The position numbers and the translations under genes were made by a program. 64,000 bases of DNA from Fistularia commersonii (Eukaryota; Chordata; Actinopteri; Syngnathiformes; Fistulariidae), in assembly GCA_037954325.1 (NCBI GenBank), contig JBBMNZ010000078.1, forward strand, positions 1 through 64,000. Reading direction: 5' to 3'. Under the pieces are notes generated by a model, which was not told where the DNA came from, did no database searches, and worked only from the letters and a program-made list of their open reading frames with translations. Shown here in pieces: positions 24,400 through 37,547 of this stretch. Each line of letters begins with the position of its first letter. The stretch's first letter is position 1.

Positions 24400-27300
24400 T
24401 GCCATTCCTAATCAAAAATGCTCCAACTCGGGGAGATAAGCAATTTTTGACTCTATGGCTATATCTTTTAAACTTGTAGCTGGATTACACTGAATTTGAC
24501 ATATATTATGCAGAATCATGTCCTAAACAACATATTTCAATAGCAGAAACCAGCTTGATGAAATTCAAAAGTTATTGCCACTCCTAATCAAAAACGCTCC
24601 AACTCGGTGAGATAAGCATTTTTTGACCCTATGGCTATATCTTTTAAACTTGTAGCTGGATTACACTGAATTTGACATATATTGTGCAGAATCATGTCCT
24701 AAACAACATATTTCAATAGCAGAAAACAGCTTGATGAAATTCAAAAGTTATTGCCACTCCTAATCAAAAACGCTCCAACTCGGTGAGATAAGCACTTTTT
24801 GAACGAATGGCTATATCTTTTGAACCTGTGAAGGGATTACACTAGTTTTGACATATATTGTGCAGAATCATGTCCTAAACAACATATTTCAACAGCAGAA
24901 ACCAGCTTGATGAAATTCAAAAGTTATTGCCACTCCTAATCAAAAACGCTCCAACTCGGTGAGATAAGCATTTTTTGACCCTATGGCTATATCTTTTAAA
25001 CTTGTAGCTGGATTACACTGAATTTGACATATATTATGCAGAATCATGTCCTAAACAACATATTTCAATAGCAGAAACCAGCTTGATGAAATTCAAAAGT
25101 TATTGCCACTCCTAATCAAAAACGCTCCAACTCGGTGAGATAAGCATTTTTTGACCCTATGGCTATATCTTTTAAATTTGTAGCTGGAGTACACTGAATT
25201 TGACATATATTGTGCATAATCATGTCCTAAACAACATATTTCAATAGCAGAAACCAGCTTGATGAAATTCAAAAGTTATTGCCACTCCTAATCAAAAACG
25301 CTCCACTCGGTGAGATAAGCATTTTTTGACCCTATGGCTATATCTTTTAAACTTGTAGCTGGATTACACTGAATTTGACATATATTATGCAGAATCACGT
25401 CTTAAACAACATATTTCAATAGCAGAAACCAGCTTGATGAAATTCAAAAGTTATTGCCACTCCTAATCAAAAACGCTCCAACTCGGTGAGATAAGCACTT
25501 TTTGAACCTAGGGCTATATCTTTTGAACCTGTGAAGGGATTACACTGAATTTGACATATATTATGCAGAATCATGTCCTAAACAACATATTTCAATAGCA
25601 GAAACCAGCTTGATGAAATTCAAAAGTTATTGCCACTCCTAATCAAAAACGCTCCAACTCGGTGAGATAAGCACTTTTTGAACCTAGAGCTATATCTTTT
25701 GAACCTGTGAAGGGATTACACTACATTTGACCTATATTGTGCAGAATCATGTCCTCAACAACATATTTCAATAGCAGAAACCAGCTTGATGAAATTCAAA
25801 AGTTATTGCCACTCCTAATCAAAAACGCTCCAACTCGGTGAGATAAGCATTTTTTGACCCTATGCCTATATCTTTTAAACTTGTAGCTGGATTACACTGA
25901 ATTTGACATATATTATGCAGAATCACGTCCTAAACAACATATTTCAATAGCAGAAACCAGCTTGATGAAATTCAAAAGTTATTGCCACTCCTAATCAAAA
26001 ATGCTCCAACTCGGGGAGATAAGCAATTTTTGACTCTATGGCTATATCTTTTAAACTTGTAGCTGGATTACACTGAATTTGACATATATTATGCAGAATC
26101 ATGTCCTAAACAACATATTTCAATAGCAGAAACCAGCTTGATGAAATTCAAAAGTTATTGCCACTCCTAATCAAAAACGCTCCAACTCGTTGAGATAAGC
26201 ATTTTTTGACCCTATGGCTATATCTTTTAAACTTGTAGCTGGATTACACTGAATTTGACATATATTGTGCAGAATCATGTCCTAAACAACATATTTCAAT
26301 AGCAGAAACCAGCTTGATGAAATTCAAAAGTTATTGCCACTCCTAATCAAAAACGCTCCAACTCGGTGAGATAAGCACTGTTTGAACGAATGGCTATATC
26401 TTTTGAACCTGTGAAGGGATTACAATAGTTTTGACATATATTGTGCAGAATCATGTCCTAAACAACATATTTCAACAGCAGAAACCAGCTTGATGAAATT
26501 CAAAAGTTATTGCCACTCCTAATCAAAAACGGTCAAACTCGGTGAGATAAGCATTTTTTGACCCTATGGCTATATCTTTTAAACTTGTAGCTGGATTACA
26601 CTGAATTTGACATATATTGTGCATAATCACGTCCTAAACAACATATTTCAATAGCAGAAACCAGCTTGATGAAATTCAAAAGTTATTGCCACTCCTAATC
26701 AAAAACGCTCCACTCGGTGAGATAAGCATTTTTTGACCCTATGGCTATATCTTTTAAACTTGTAGCTGGATTACACTGAATTTGACATATATTATGCAGA
26801 ATCACGTCCTAAACAACATATTTCAATAGCAGAAACCAGCTTGATGAAATTCAAAAGTTATTGCCACTCCTAATCAAAAATGCTCCAACTCGGGGAGATA
26901 AGCAATTTTTGACCCTATGGCTATATCTCTTAAACTTGTAGCTGGATTACACTGAATTTGACATATATTGTGCATAATCATGTCCTAAACAATATATTTC
27001 AATAGCAGAAACCAGCTTGATGAAATTCAAAAGTTATTGCCACTCCTAATCAAAAACGCTCCAACTCGGTGAGATAAGCACTTTTTGAACGAATGGCTAT
27101 ATCTTTTGAACCTGTGAAGGGATTACACTAGTTTTGACATATATTGTGCAGAATCATGTCCTAAACAACATATTTCAATAGCAGAAACCAGCTTGATGAA
27201 ATTCAAAAGTTATTGCCACTCCTAATCAAAAACGCTCCAACTCGGTGAGATAAGCATTTTTTGACCCTATGGCTATATCTTTTAAACTTGTAGCTGGATT

Positions 27301-27630
27301 ACACTGAATTTGACATATATTGTGCATAATCACGTCCTAAACAACATATTTCAATAGCAGAAACCAGCTTGATGAAATTCAAAAGTTATTGCCACTCCTA
27401 ATCAAAAACGCTCCACTCGGTGAGATAAGAACTTTTTGAACCTAGGGCTATATCTTTTGAACCTGTGAAGGGATTACACTAGATTTGACATATATTGTGC
27501 AGAATCATGTCCTAAACAACATATTTCAATAGCAAAAACCAGCTTGATGAAATTCAAAAGTTATTGCCATTCCTAATCAAAAACGCTCCACTCGGTGAGT
27601 TAAGCATTTTTTTACCCTATGGCTATATCT
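24400..27630 (+). repeat. Three-copy block, first copy
   Basis: This block matches about 42.0-45.93 kb, and through the 5453 bp duplication also about 47.9-51.4 kb. Markers are AGCTGGAGTACACTG (25187, 42956, 48409), CACGTCTTAAAC, TTTGACCTATATTG (25730, 43851, 49304), CTCGTTGAG (26190, 44311), CACTGTTTGAACG, ACGGTCAAACTCG (26531, 44652), GATAAGAACTTTTTG and GTGAGTTAAGC (27594, 45891, 51344). Spacing to the second copy moves from 17593 to 17769 to 18121 to 18297 bp, steps of one or two monomers. Confidence 0.83.
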
Positions 27631-30600
27631 TTTAAACTTGTAGCTGGATTACACTGAATTTGACATATATTATGCAGAATCACGTCCTAAACAACATATT
27701 TCAATAGCAGAAACCAGCTTGATGAAATTCAAAAGTTATTGCCACTCCTAATCAAAAACGCTCCAACTCGGTGAGATAAGCAATTTTTGACCCTATGGCT
27801 ATATCTTTTAAACTTGTAGCTGGATTACACTGAATTTGACATATATTATGCAGAATCATGTCCTAAACAACATATTTCAATAGCAGAAACCAGCTTGATG
27901 AAATTCAAAAGTTATTGCCACTCCTAATCAAAAATGCTCCAACTCGGGGAGATAAGCAATTTTTGACTCTATGGCTATATCTTTTAAACTTGTATCTGGA
28001 TCACACTGAATTTGACATATATTATGCAGAATCATGTCCTAAACAACATATTTCAATAGCAGAAACCAGCTTGATGAAATTCAAAAGTTATTGCCATTCC
28101 TAATCAAAAACGCTCCAACTCGGTGAGATAAGCATTTTTTGACCCTATGGCTATATCTTTTAAACTTGTCGCTGGATTACACTGAATTTGACATATATTG
28201 TGCAGAATCATGTCCTAAACAACATATTTCAATAGCAGAAACCAGCTTGATGAAATTCAAAAGTTATTGCCACTCCTAATCAAAAACGCTCCAACTCGGT
28301 GAGATAAGCACTTTTTGAACGAATGGCTATATCTTTTGAACCTGTGAAGGGATTACACTAGTTTTGACATATATTGTGCAGAATCATGTCCTAAACAACA
28401 TCTTTCAACAGCAGAAACCAGCTTGATGAAATTCAAAAGTTATTGCCACTCCTAATCAAAAACGCTCCAACTCGGTGAGATAAGCATTTTTTGACCCTAT
28501 GGCTATATCTTTTAAACTTGTAGCTGGATTACACTGAATTTGACATATATTATGCAGAATCATGTCCTAAACAACATTTTTCAATAGCAGAAACCAGCTT
28601 GATGAAATTCAAAAGTTATTGCCACTCCTAATCAAAAACGCTCCAACTCGGTGAGATAAGCATTTTTTGACCCTATGGCTATATCTCTTAAACTTGTAGC
28701 TGGATTACACTGAATTTGACATATATTGTGCAGAATCATGTCCTAAACAACATATTTCAAAAGCAGAAACCAGCTTGATGAAATTCATGAGTTATTACCA
28801 CTCCTAATCAAAAACGCTCCAACTCGGTGAGATAAGCATTTTTTGACCCTATGGCTATATCTTTTAAACTTGTAGCTGGATTACACTGAATTTGACATAT
28901 ATTATGCAGAATCATGTCCTAAACAACATATTTCAATAGCAGAAACCAGCTTGATGAAATTCAAAAGTTATTGCCATTCCTAATCAAAAACGCTCCAACT
29001 CGGTGAGATAAGCATTTTTTGACCCTATGGCTATATTTTTTAAACTTGTAGCTGGATTACACTGAATTTGACATATATTGTGCAGAATCATGTCCTAAAT
29101 AACATATTTCAATAGCAGAAACCAGCTTGATGAAATTCAAAAGTTATTTCCACTCCTAATCAAAAACGCTCCAACTCGGTGAGATAAGCACTTTTTGAAC
29201 CTAGGGCTATATCTTTTGAACCTGTGAAGGGATTACACTAGATTTGACATATATTGTGCAGAATCATGTCCTCAACAACATATTTCAATAGCAGAAACCA
29301 GCTTGATGAAATTCAAAAGTTATTGCCACTCCTAATCAAAAACGCTCCAACTCGGTGAGATAAGCATTTTTTGACCCTATGCATATATCTGTTAAACTTG
29401 TAGCTGGATTACACTGATTTTGACATATATTATGCAGAATCACGTCCTAAACAACATATTTCAATAGCAGAAACCAGCTTGATGAAATTCAAAAGTTATT
29501 GCCACTCCTAATCAAAAATGCTCCAACTCGGGGAGATAAGCAATTTTTGACTCTATGGCTATATCTTTTAAACTTTTAGCTGGATTACACTGAATTTGAC
29601 ATATATTATGCAGAATCATGTCCTAAACAATATATTTCAATAGCAGAAATCAGCTTGATGAAATTCAAAAGTTATTGCCACTCCTAATCAAAAACGCTCC
29701 AACTCGGTGAGATAAGCACTTTTTGAACGAATGGCTATATCTTTTGAACCTGTGAAGGGATTACACTAGTTTTGACATATATTGTGCAGAATCATGTCCT
29801 AAACAACATATTTCAACAGCAGAAACCAGCTTGATGAAATTCAAAAGTTATTGCCACTCCTAATCAAAAACGCTCCAACTCGGTGAGATAAGCATTTTTT
29901 GACCCTATGGCTATATCTTTTAAACTTGTAGCTGGATTACACTGAATTTGACATATATTATGCAGAATCATGTCCTAAACAACATATTTCAATAGCAGAA
30001 ACCAGCTTGATGAAATTCAAAAGTTATTGCCACTCCTAATCAAAAACGCTCCAACTCGGTGAGATAAGCACTTTTTGAACGAATGGCTATATCTTTTGAA
30101 CCTGTGAAGGGATTACACTAGTTTTGACATATATTGTGCAGAATCATGTCCTAAACAACATATTTCAACAGCAGAAACCAGCTTGATGAAATTCAAAAGT
30201 TATTGCCACTCCTAATCAAAAACGCTCCAACTCGGTGAGATAAGCATTTTTTGACCCTATGGCTATATCTTTTAAACTTGTAGCTGGATTACACTGAATT
30301 TGACATATATTGTGCAGAATCATGTCCTAAATAACATATTTCAATAGCAGAAACCAGCTTGATGAAATTCAAAAGTTATTTCCACTCCTAATCAAAAACG
30401 CTCCAACTCGGTGAGATAAGCACTTCTTGAACCTAGGGCTATATCTTTTGAACCTGTGATGGGATTACACTAGATTTGACATATATTGTGCAGAATCATG
30501 TCCTCAACAACATATTTCAATAGCAGAAACCAGCTTGATGAAATTCAAAAGTTATTGCCACTCCTAATCAAAAACGCTCCAACTCGGTGAGATAAGCATT

Positions 30601-33600
30601 TTTTGACCCTATGCCTATATCTTTTAAACTTGTAGCTGGATTACACTGAATTTGACATATATTATGCAGAATCACGTCCTAAACAACATATTTCAATAGC
30701 AGAAACCAGCTTGATGAAATTCAAAAGTTATTGCCACTCCTAATCAAAAATGCTCCAACTCGGGGAGATAAGCAGTTTTTGACTCTATGGCTATATCTTT
30801 TAAACTTGTAGCTGGATTACACTGAATTTGACATATATTATGCAGAATCATGTCCTAAACAATATATTTCAATAGCAGAAACCAGCTTGATGAAATTCAA
30901 AAGATATTGCCACTCCTAATCAAAAACGCTCCAACTCGGTGAGATAAGCACTTTTTGAACGAATGGCTATATCTTTTGAACCTGTGAAGGGATTACACTA
31001 GTTTTGACATATATTGTGCAGAATTATGTCCAAAACAACATATTTCAACAGCAGAAACCAGAATGATGAAATTCAAAAGTTATTGCCACTCCTAATCAAA
31101 AACGCTCCAACTCGGTGAGATAAGCATTTTTTGACCCTATGGCTATATCTTTTAAACTTGTAGCTGGATTACACTGAATTTGACATATATTGTGCAGAAT
31201 CATGTCCTAAACAATATATTTCAATAGCAGAAACCAGCTTGATGAAATTCAAAAGTTATTGCCACTCCTAATCAAAAACGCTCCAACTCGGTGAGATAAG
31301 CACTTTTTGAACCTAGGGCTATATCTTTTGAACCTGTGAAGGGATTACACTGAATTTGACATATATTATGCAGAATCATGTCCTAAACAACATATTTCAA
31401 TAGCAGAAACCAGCTTGATGAAATTCAAAAGTTATTGCCACTCCTAATCAAAAACGCTCCAACTCGGTGAGATAAGCATTTTTTGACCCTATGGCTATAT
31501 CTTTTAAACTTGTAGCTGGATTACACTGAATTTGACATATATTATGCAGAATCATGTCCTAAACAACATATTTCAATAGCAGGAACCAGCTTGATGAAAT
31601 TCAAAAGTTATTTCCACTCCTAATCAAAAACACTCCAACTCGGTGAGATAAGCACTTTTTGAACCTAGGGCTATATCTTTTGAACCTGTGAAGGGATTAC
31701 ACTAGATTTGACATATATTGTGCAGAATCATGTCCTAAACAACATATTTCAAAAGCAGAAACCAGCTTGATGAAATTCATGAGTTATTACCACTCCTAAT
31801 CAAAAACGCTCCAACTCGGTGAGATAAGCATTTTTTGACCCTATGGCTATGTCTTTTAAAGTTGTAGCTGGATTACACTGAATTTGACATATATTATGCA
31901 GAATCATGTCCTAAACAACATATTTCAATAGCAGAAACCAGCTTGATGAAATTCAAAAGTTATTGCCACTCCTAATCAAAAACGCTCCAACTCGGTGAGA
32001 TAAGCATTTTTTGACCCTATGGCTATATCTTTTAAACTTGTAGCTGGATTACACTGAATTTGACATATATTGTGCAGAATCATGTCCTAAACAACATATT
32101 TCAAAAGCAGAAACCAGCTTGATGAAATTCATGAGTTATTACCACTCCTAATCAAAAACGCTCCAACTCGGTGAGATAAGCATTTTTTGACCCTATGGCT
32201 ATATCTTTTAAACTTGTAGCTGGATTACACTGAATTTGACATATATTATGCAGAATCATGTCCTAAACAATATATTTCAATAGCAGAAACCAGCTTGATG
32301 AAATTCAAAAGTTATTGCCACTCCTAATCAAAAACGCTCCAACTCGGTGAGATAAGCACTTTTTGAACGAATGGCTATATCTTTTGAACCTGTGAAGGGA
32401 TTACACTAGTTTTGACATATATTGTGCAGAATCATGTCCTAAACAACATATTTCAACAGCAGAAACCAGCTTGATGAAATTCAAAAGTTATTGCCACTCC
32501 TAATCAAAAACGCTCCAACTCGGTGAGATAAGCATTTTTTGACCCTATGGCTATATCTTTTAAACATGTAGCTGGATTACACTGAATTTGACATATATTA
32601 TGCAGAATCATGTCCTAAACAACATATTTCAATAGCAGAAACCAGCTTGATGAAATTCAAAAGTTATTGCCACTCCTAATCAAAAACGCTCCAACTCGGT
32701 GAGATAAGCATTTTTTGACCCTATGGCTATATCTTTTAAATTTGTAGCTGGATTACACTGAATTTGACATATATTATGCAGAATCACGTCCTAAACAACA
32801 TATTTCAATAGCAGAAACCAGCTTGATGAAATTCAAAAGTTATTGCCACTCCTAATCAAAAATGCTCCAACTCGGGGAGATAAGCAATTTTTGACCCTAT
32901 GGCTATATCTCTTAAACTTGTAGCTGGATTACACTGAATTTGACATATATTGTGCAGAATCATGTCCTAAACAATATATTTCAATAGCAGAAACCAGCTT
33001 GATGAAATTCAAAAGTTATTGCCACTCCTAATCAAAAACGCTCCAACTCGGTGAGATAAGCACTTTTTGAACCTAGGGCTATATCTTTTGAACCTGTGAA
33101 GGGATTACACTGAATTTGACATATATTATGCAGAATCATGTCCTAAACAACATATTTCAATAGCAGAAACCAGCTTGATGAAATTCAAAAGTTATTGCCA
33201 CTCCTAATCAAAAACGCTCCAACTCGGTGAGATAAGCATTTTTTGACCCTATGGCTATATCTTTTAAACTTGTAGCTGGATTACACTGAATTTGACATAT
33301 ATTATGCAGAATCATGTCCTAAACAACATATTTCAATAGCAGGAACCAGCTTGATGAAATTCAAAAGTTATTTCCACTCCTAATCAAAAACGCTCCAACT
33401 CGGTGAGATAAGCACTTTTTGAACCTAGGGCTATATCTTTTGAATCTGTGAAGGGATTACACTAGATTTGACATATATTGTGCAGAATCATGTCCTAAAC
33501 AACATATTTCAAAAGCAGAAACCAGCTTGATGAAATTCATGAGTTATTACCACTCCTAATCAAAAACGCTCCAACTCGGTGAGATAAGCAATTTTTGACC

Positions 33601-35435
33601 CTATGGCTATGTCTTTTAAACTTGTAGCTGGATTACACTGAATTTGACATATATTATGCAGAATCATGTCCTAAACAACATATTTCAATAGCAGAAACCA
33701 GCTTGATGAAATTCAAAAGTTATTGCCACTCCTAATCAAAAACGCTCCAACTCGGTGAGATAAGCATTTTTTGACCCTATGGCTATATCTTTTAAACTTG
33801 TAGCTGGATTACACTGAATTTGACATATATTGTGCAGAATCATGTCCTAAATAACATATTTCAATAGCAGAAACCAGCTTGATGAAATTCAAAAGTTATT
33901 TCCACTCCTAATCAAAAACGCTCCAACTCGGTGAGATAAGCACTTTTTGAACCTAGGGCTATATCTTTTGAACCTGTGAAGGGATTACACTAGATTTGAC
34001 AATATTGTGCAGAATCATGTCCTAAACAACATATTTCAATAGCAGAAACCAGCTTGATGAAATTCAAAAGTTATTGCCACTCCTAATCAAAAACGCTCCA
34101 ACTCGGGGAGATAAGCAATTTTTGACCCTATGGCTATATCTTTTAAACTTGTAGCTGGATTACACTGAATTTGACATATATTGTGCAGAATCATGTCCTA
34201 AACAACATATTTCAATAGCAGAAACCAGCTTGATGAAATTCAAAAGTTATTTCCAATCCTAATCAAAAACGCTCCAACTCGGTGAGATAAGCACTTTTTG
34301 AACCTAGGGCTATATCTTTTGAACCTGTGAAGGGATTACACTAGATTTGACATATATTGTGCAGAATCATGTCCTAAACAACATATTTCAATAGCAGAAA
34401 CCAGCTTGATGAAATTCAAAAGTTATTTCCACTCCTAATCAAAAACGCTCCAACTCGGTGAGATAAGCACTTTTTGAACTTAGGGCTATATCTTTTGAAC
34501 CTGTGAAGGGATTACACTACATTTGACATATATTGTGCAGAATCATGTCCTCAACAACATATTTCAATAGCAGAAACCAGCTTGATGAAATTCAAAAGTT
34601 ATTGCCACTCCTAATCAAAAACGCTCCAACTCGGTGAGATAAGCATTTTTTGACCCTATGGCTATATCTTTTTAAACTTGTAGCTGGATTACACTGAATT
34701 TGACATATATTATGCAGAATCACGTCCTAAACAACATATTTCAATAGCAGAAACCAGCTTGATGAAATTCAAAAGTTATTGCCACTCCTAATCAAAAATG
34801 CTCCAACTCGGGGAGATAAGCAATTTTTGACTCTATGGCTATATCTTTTAAACGTGTAGCTGGATTACACTGAATTTGACATATATTATGCAGAATCATG
34901 TCCTAAACAACATATTTCAATAGCAGAAACCAGCTTGATGAAATTCAAAAGTTATTGCCACTCCTAATCAAAAACGCTCCAACTCGGTGAGATAAGCATT
35001 TTTTGACCCTATGGCTATATCTTTTAAACTTGTAGCTGGATTACACTGAATTTGACATATATTATGCAGAATCATGTCCTAAACAACATATTTCAATAGC
35101 AGAAACCAGCTTGATGAAATTCAAAAGTTATTGCCACTCCTAATCAAAAACGCTCCAACTCGGTGAGATAAGCACTTTTTGAATGAATGGCTATATCTTT
35201 TGAACCTGTGAAGGGATTACACTAGTTTTGACATATATTGTGCAGAATCATGTCCTAAACAACATATTTCAATAGCAGAAACCAGCTTGATGAAATTCAA
35301 AAGTTATTGCCACTCCTAATCAAAAACGCTCCAACTCGGTGAGATAAGCATTTTTTGACCCTATGGCTATATCTTTTAAACTTGTAACTGGATTACACTG
35401 AATTTGACATATATTGTGCAGAATCATGTCCTAAA

Positions 35436-36491
35436 TAACATATTTCAATAGCAGAAACCAGCTTGATGAAATTCAAAAGTTATTTCCACTCCTAATCAAA
35501 AACGCTCCAACTCGGTGAGATAAGCACTTTTTGAACCTAGGGCTATATCTTTTGAACCTGTGAAGGGATTACACTAGATTTGAAATGTATTGTGCAGAAT
35601 CATGTCCTCAACAACATATTTCAATAGCAGAAACCAGCTTGATGAAATTCAAAAGTTATTGCCACTCCTAATCAAAAACGCTCCAACTCGGTGAGATAAG
35701 CATTTTTTGACCCTATGCCTATATCTTTTAAACTTGTAGCTGGATTACATTGAATTTGACATATATTATGCAGAATCACGTCCTAAACAACATATTTCAA
35801 TAGCAGAAACCAGCTTGATGAAATTCAAAAGTTATTGCCACTCCTAATCAAAAATGCTCCAACTCGGGGAGATAAGCAATTTTTGACTCTATGGCTATAT
35901 CTTTTAAACTTGTAGCTGGATTACACTGAATTTGACATATATTATGCAGAATCATGTCCTAAACAATATATTTCAATAGCAGAAACCAGCTTGATGAAAT
36001 TCAAAAGTTATTGCCACTCCTAATCAAAAACGCTCCAACTCGGTGAGATAAGCACTTTTTGAAAGAATGGCTATATCTTTTGAACCTGTGAAGGGATTAC
36101 ACTAGTTTTGACATATATTGTGCAGAATCATGTCCTAAACAACATATTTCAACAGCAGAAACCAGCTTGATGAAATTCAAAAGTTATTGCCACTCCTAAT
36201 CAAAAACGCTCCAACTCGGTGAGATAAGCATTTTTTGACCCTATGGCTATATCTTTTAAACTTGTAGCTGGATTACACTGAATTTGACATATATTATGCA
36301 GAATCATGTCCTAAACAACATATTTCAATAGCAGAAACCAGCTTGATGAAATTCAAAAGTTATTGCCACTCCTAATCAAAAACGCTCCAACTCGGTGAGA
36401 TAAGCATTTTTTGACCCTATGGCTATATCTTTTAAATTTGTAGCTGGATTACACTGAATTTGACATATATTGTGCATAATCACGTCCTAAA
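35436..36491 (+). repeat. 1056 bp (6-monomer) duplication, copy 1
   Basis: The block matches the next at exactly 1056 bp, six full 176 bp monomers. The marker GAAAGAATGG occurs at 36061 and 37117, and a GAAAT variant follows ACTAGATTT near 35580 and 36637. Copy 1 has private changes GAAATGTATT near 35581 and TTACATTGAATT near 35747. Similarity ends near 36540/37597, where TTATTTCC here meets TTATTGCC in the second copy. Confidence 0.8.
35528..35654 (+). repeat. Uninverted counterpart of the 21280-21406 segment
   Basis: This interval sits at the same place in the long-range duplicate, 14248 bp downstream, and both flanks align at that same offset (C at 21279 with 35527, G at 21407 with 35655). 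It is in normal orientation with CTTTTTGAACCTAGGG at the left and GATGAAATTCAAAAG at the right. It shares the unusual GAAAT and CCTCAAC variants but has GTATT where the inverted copy has the equivalent of ATATT. It is the natural ancestral-state reference for the inversion. Confidence 0.88.
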
Positions 36492-37547
36492 CAACATATT
36501 TCAATAGCAGAAACCAGCTTGATGAAATTCAAAAGTTATTTCCACTCCTAATCAAAAACGCTCCAACTCGGTGAGATAAGCACTTTTTGAACCTAGGGCT
36601 ATATCTTTTGAACCTGTGAAGGGATTACACTAGATTTGAAATATATTGTGCAGAATCATGTCCTCAACAACATATTTCAATAGCAGAAACCAGCTTGATG
36701 AAATTCAAAAGTTATTGCCACTCCTAATCAAAAACGCTCCAACTCGGTGAGATAAGCATTTTTTGACCCTATGCCTATATCTTTTAAACTTGTAGCTGGA
36801 TTACACTGAATTTGACATATATTATGCAGAATCACGTCCTAAACAACATATTTCAATAGCAGAAACCAGCTTGATGAAATTCAAAAGTTATTGCCACTCC
36901 TAATCAAAAATGCTCCAACTCGGGGAGATAAGCAATTTTTGACTCTATGGCTATATCTTTTAAACTTGTAGCTGGATTACACTGAATTTGACATATATTA
37001 TGCAGAATCATGTCCTAAACAATATATTTCAATAGCAGAAACCAGCTTGATGAAATTCAAAAGTTATTGCCACTCCTAATCAAAAACGCTCCAACTCGGT
37101 GAGATAAGCACTTTTTGAAAGAATGGCTATATCTTTTGAACCTGTGAAGGGATTACACTAGTTTTGACATATATTGTGCAGAATCATGTCCTAAACAACA
37201 TATTTCAACAGCAGAAACCAGCTTGATGAAATTCAAAAGTTATTGCCACTCCTAATCAAAAACGCTCCAACTCGGTGAGATAAGCATTTTTTGACCCTAT
37301 GGCTATATCTTTTAAACTTGTAGCTGGATTACACTGAATTTGACATATATTATGCAGAATCATGTCCTAAACAACATATTTCAATAGCAGAAACCAGCTT
37401 GATGAAATTCAAAAGTTATTGCCACTCCTAATCAAAAACGCTCCAACTCGGTGAGATAAGCATTTTTTGACCCTATGGCTATATCTTTTAAATTTGTAGC
37501 TGGATTACACTGAATTTGACATATATTGTGCATAATCACGTCCTAAA
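36492..37547 (+). repeat. 1056 bp (6-monomer) duplication, copy 2
   Basis: This copy follows directly on 35436-36491 with the same order of subtypes: type A with GAAATATATT and CCTCAAC, a GCCTATATC monomer, type D, a type C relative with GAAAGAATGG, type B, and a CATAATCACG monomer. The upstream long-range block near 21.6-22.3 kb has one GAAAGAATGG monomer only, so this six-unit doubling is private to the downstream block. Confidence 0.79.

Noticed and set aside
27915..28103. Second 62-codon open frame of the same type
   Set aside because: Same monomer frame, opened by CGGGGAG and by TTGTATCTGG in place of TTGTAGCTGG. No sign of selection for coding; neighbouring monomers are all closed.
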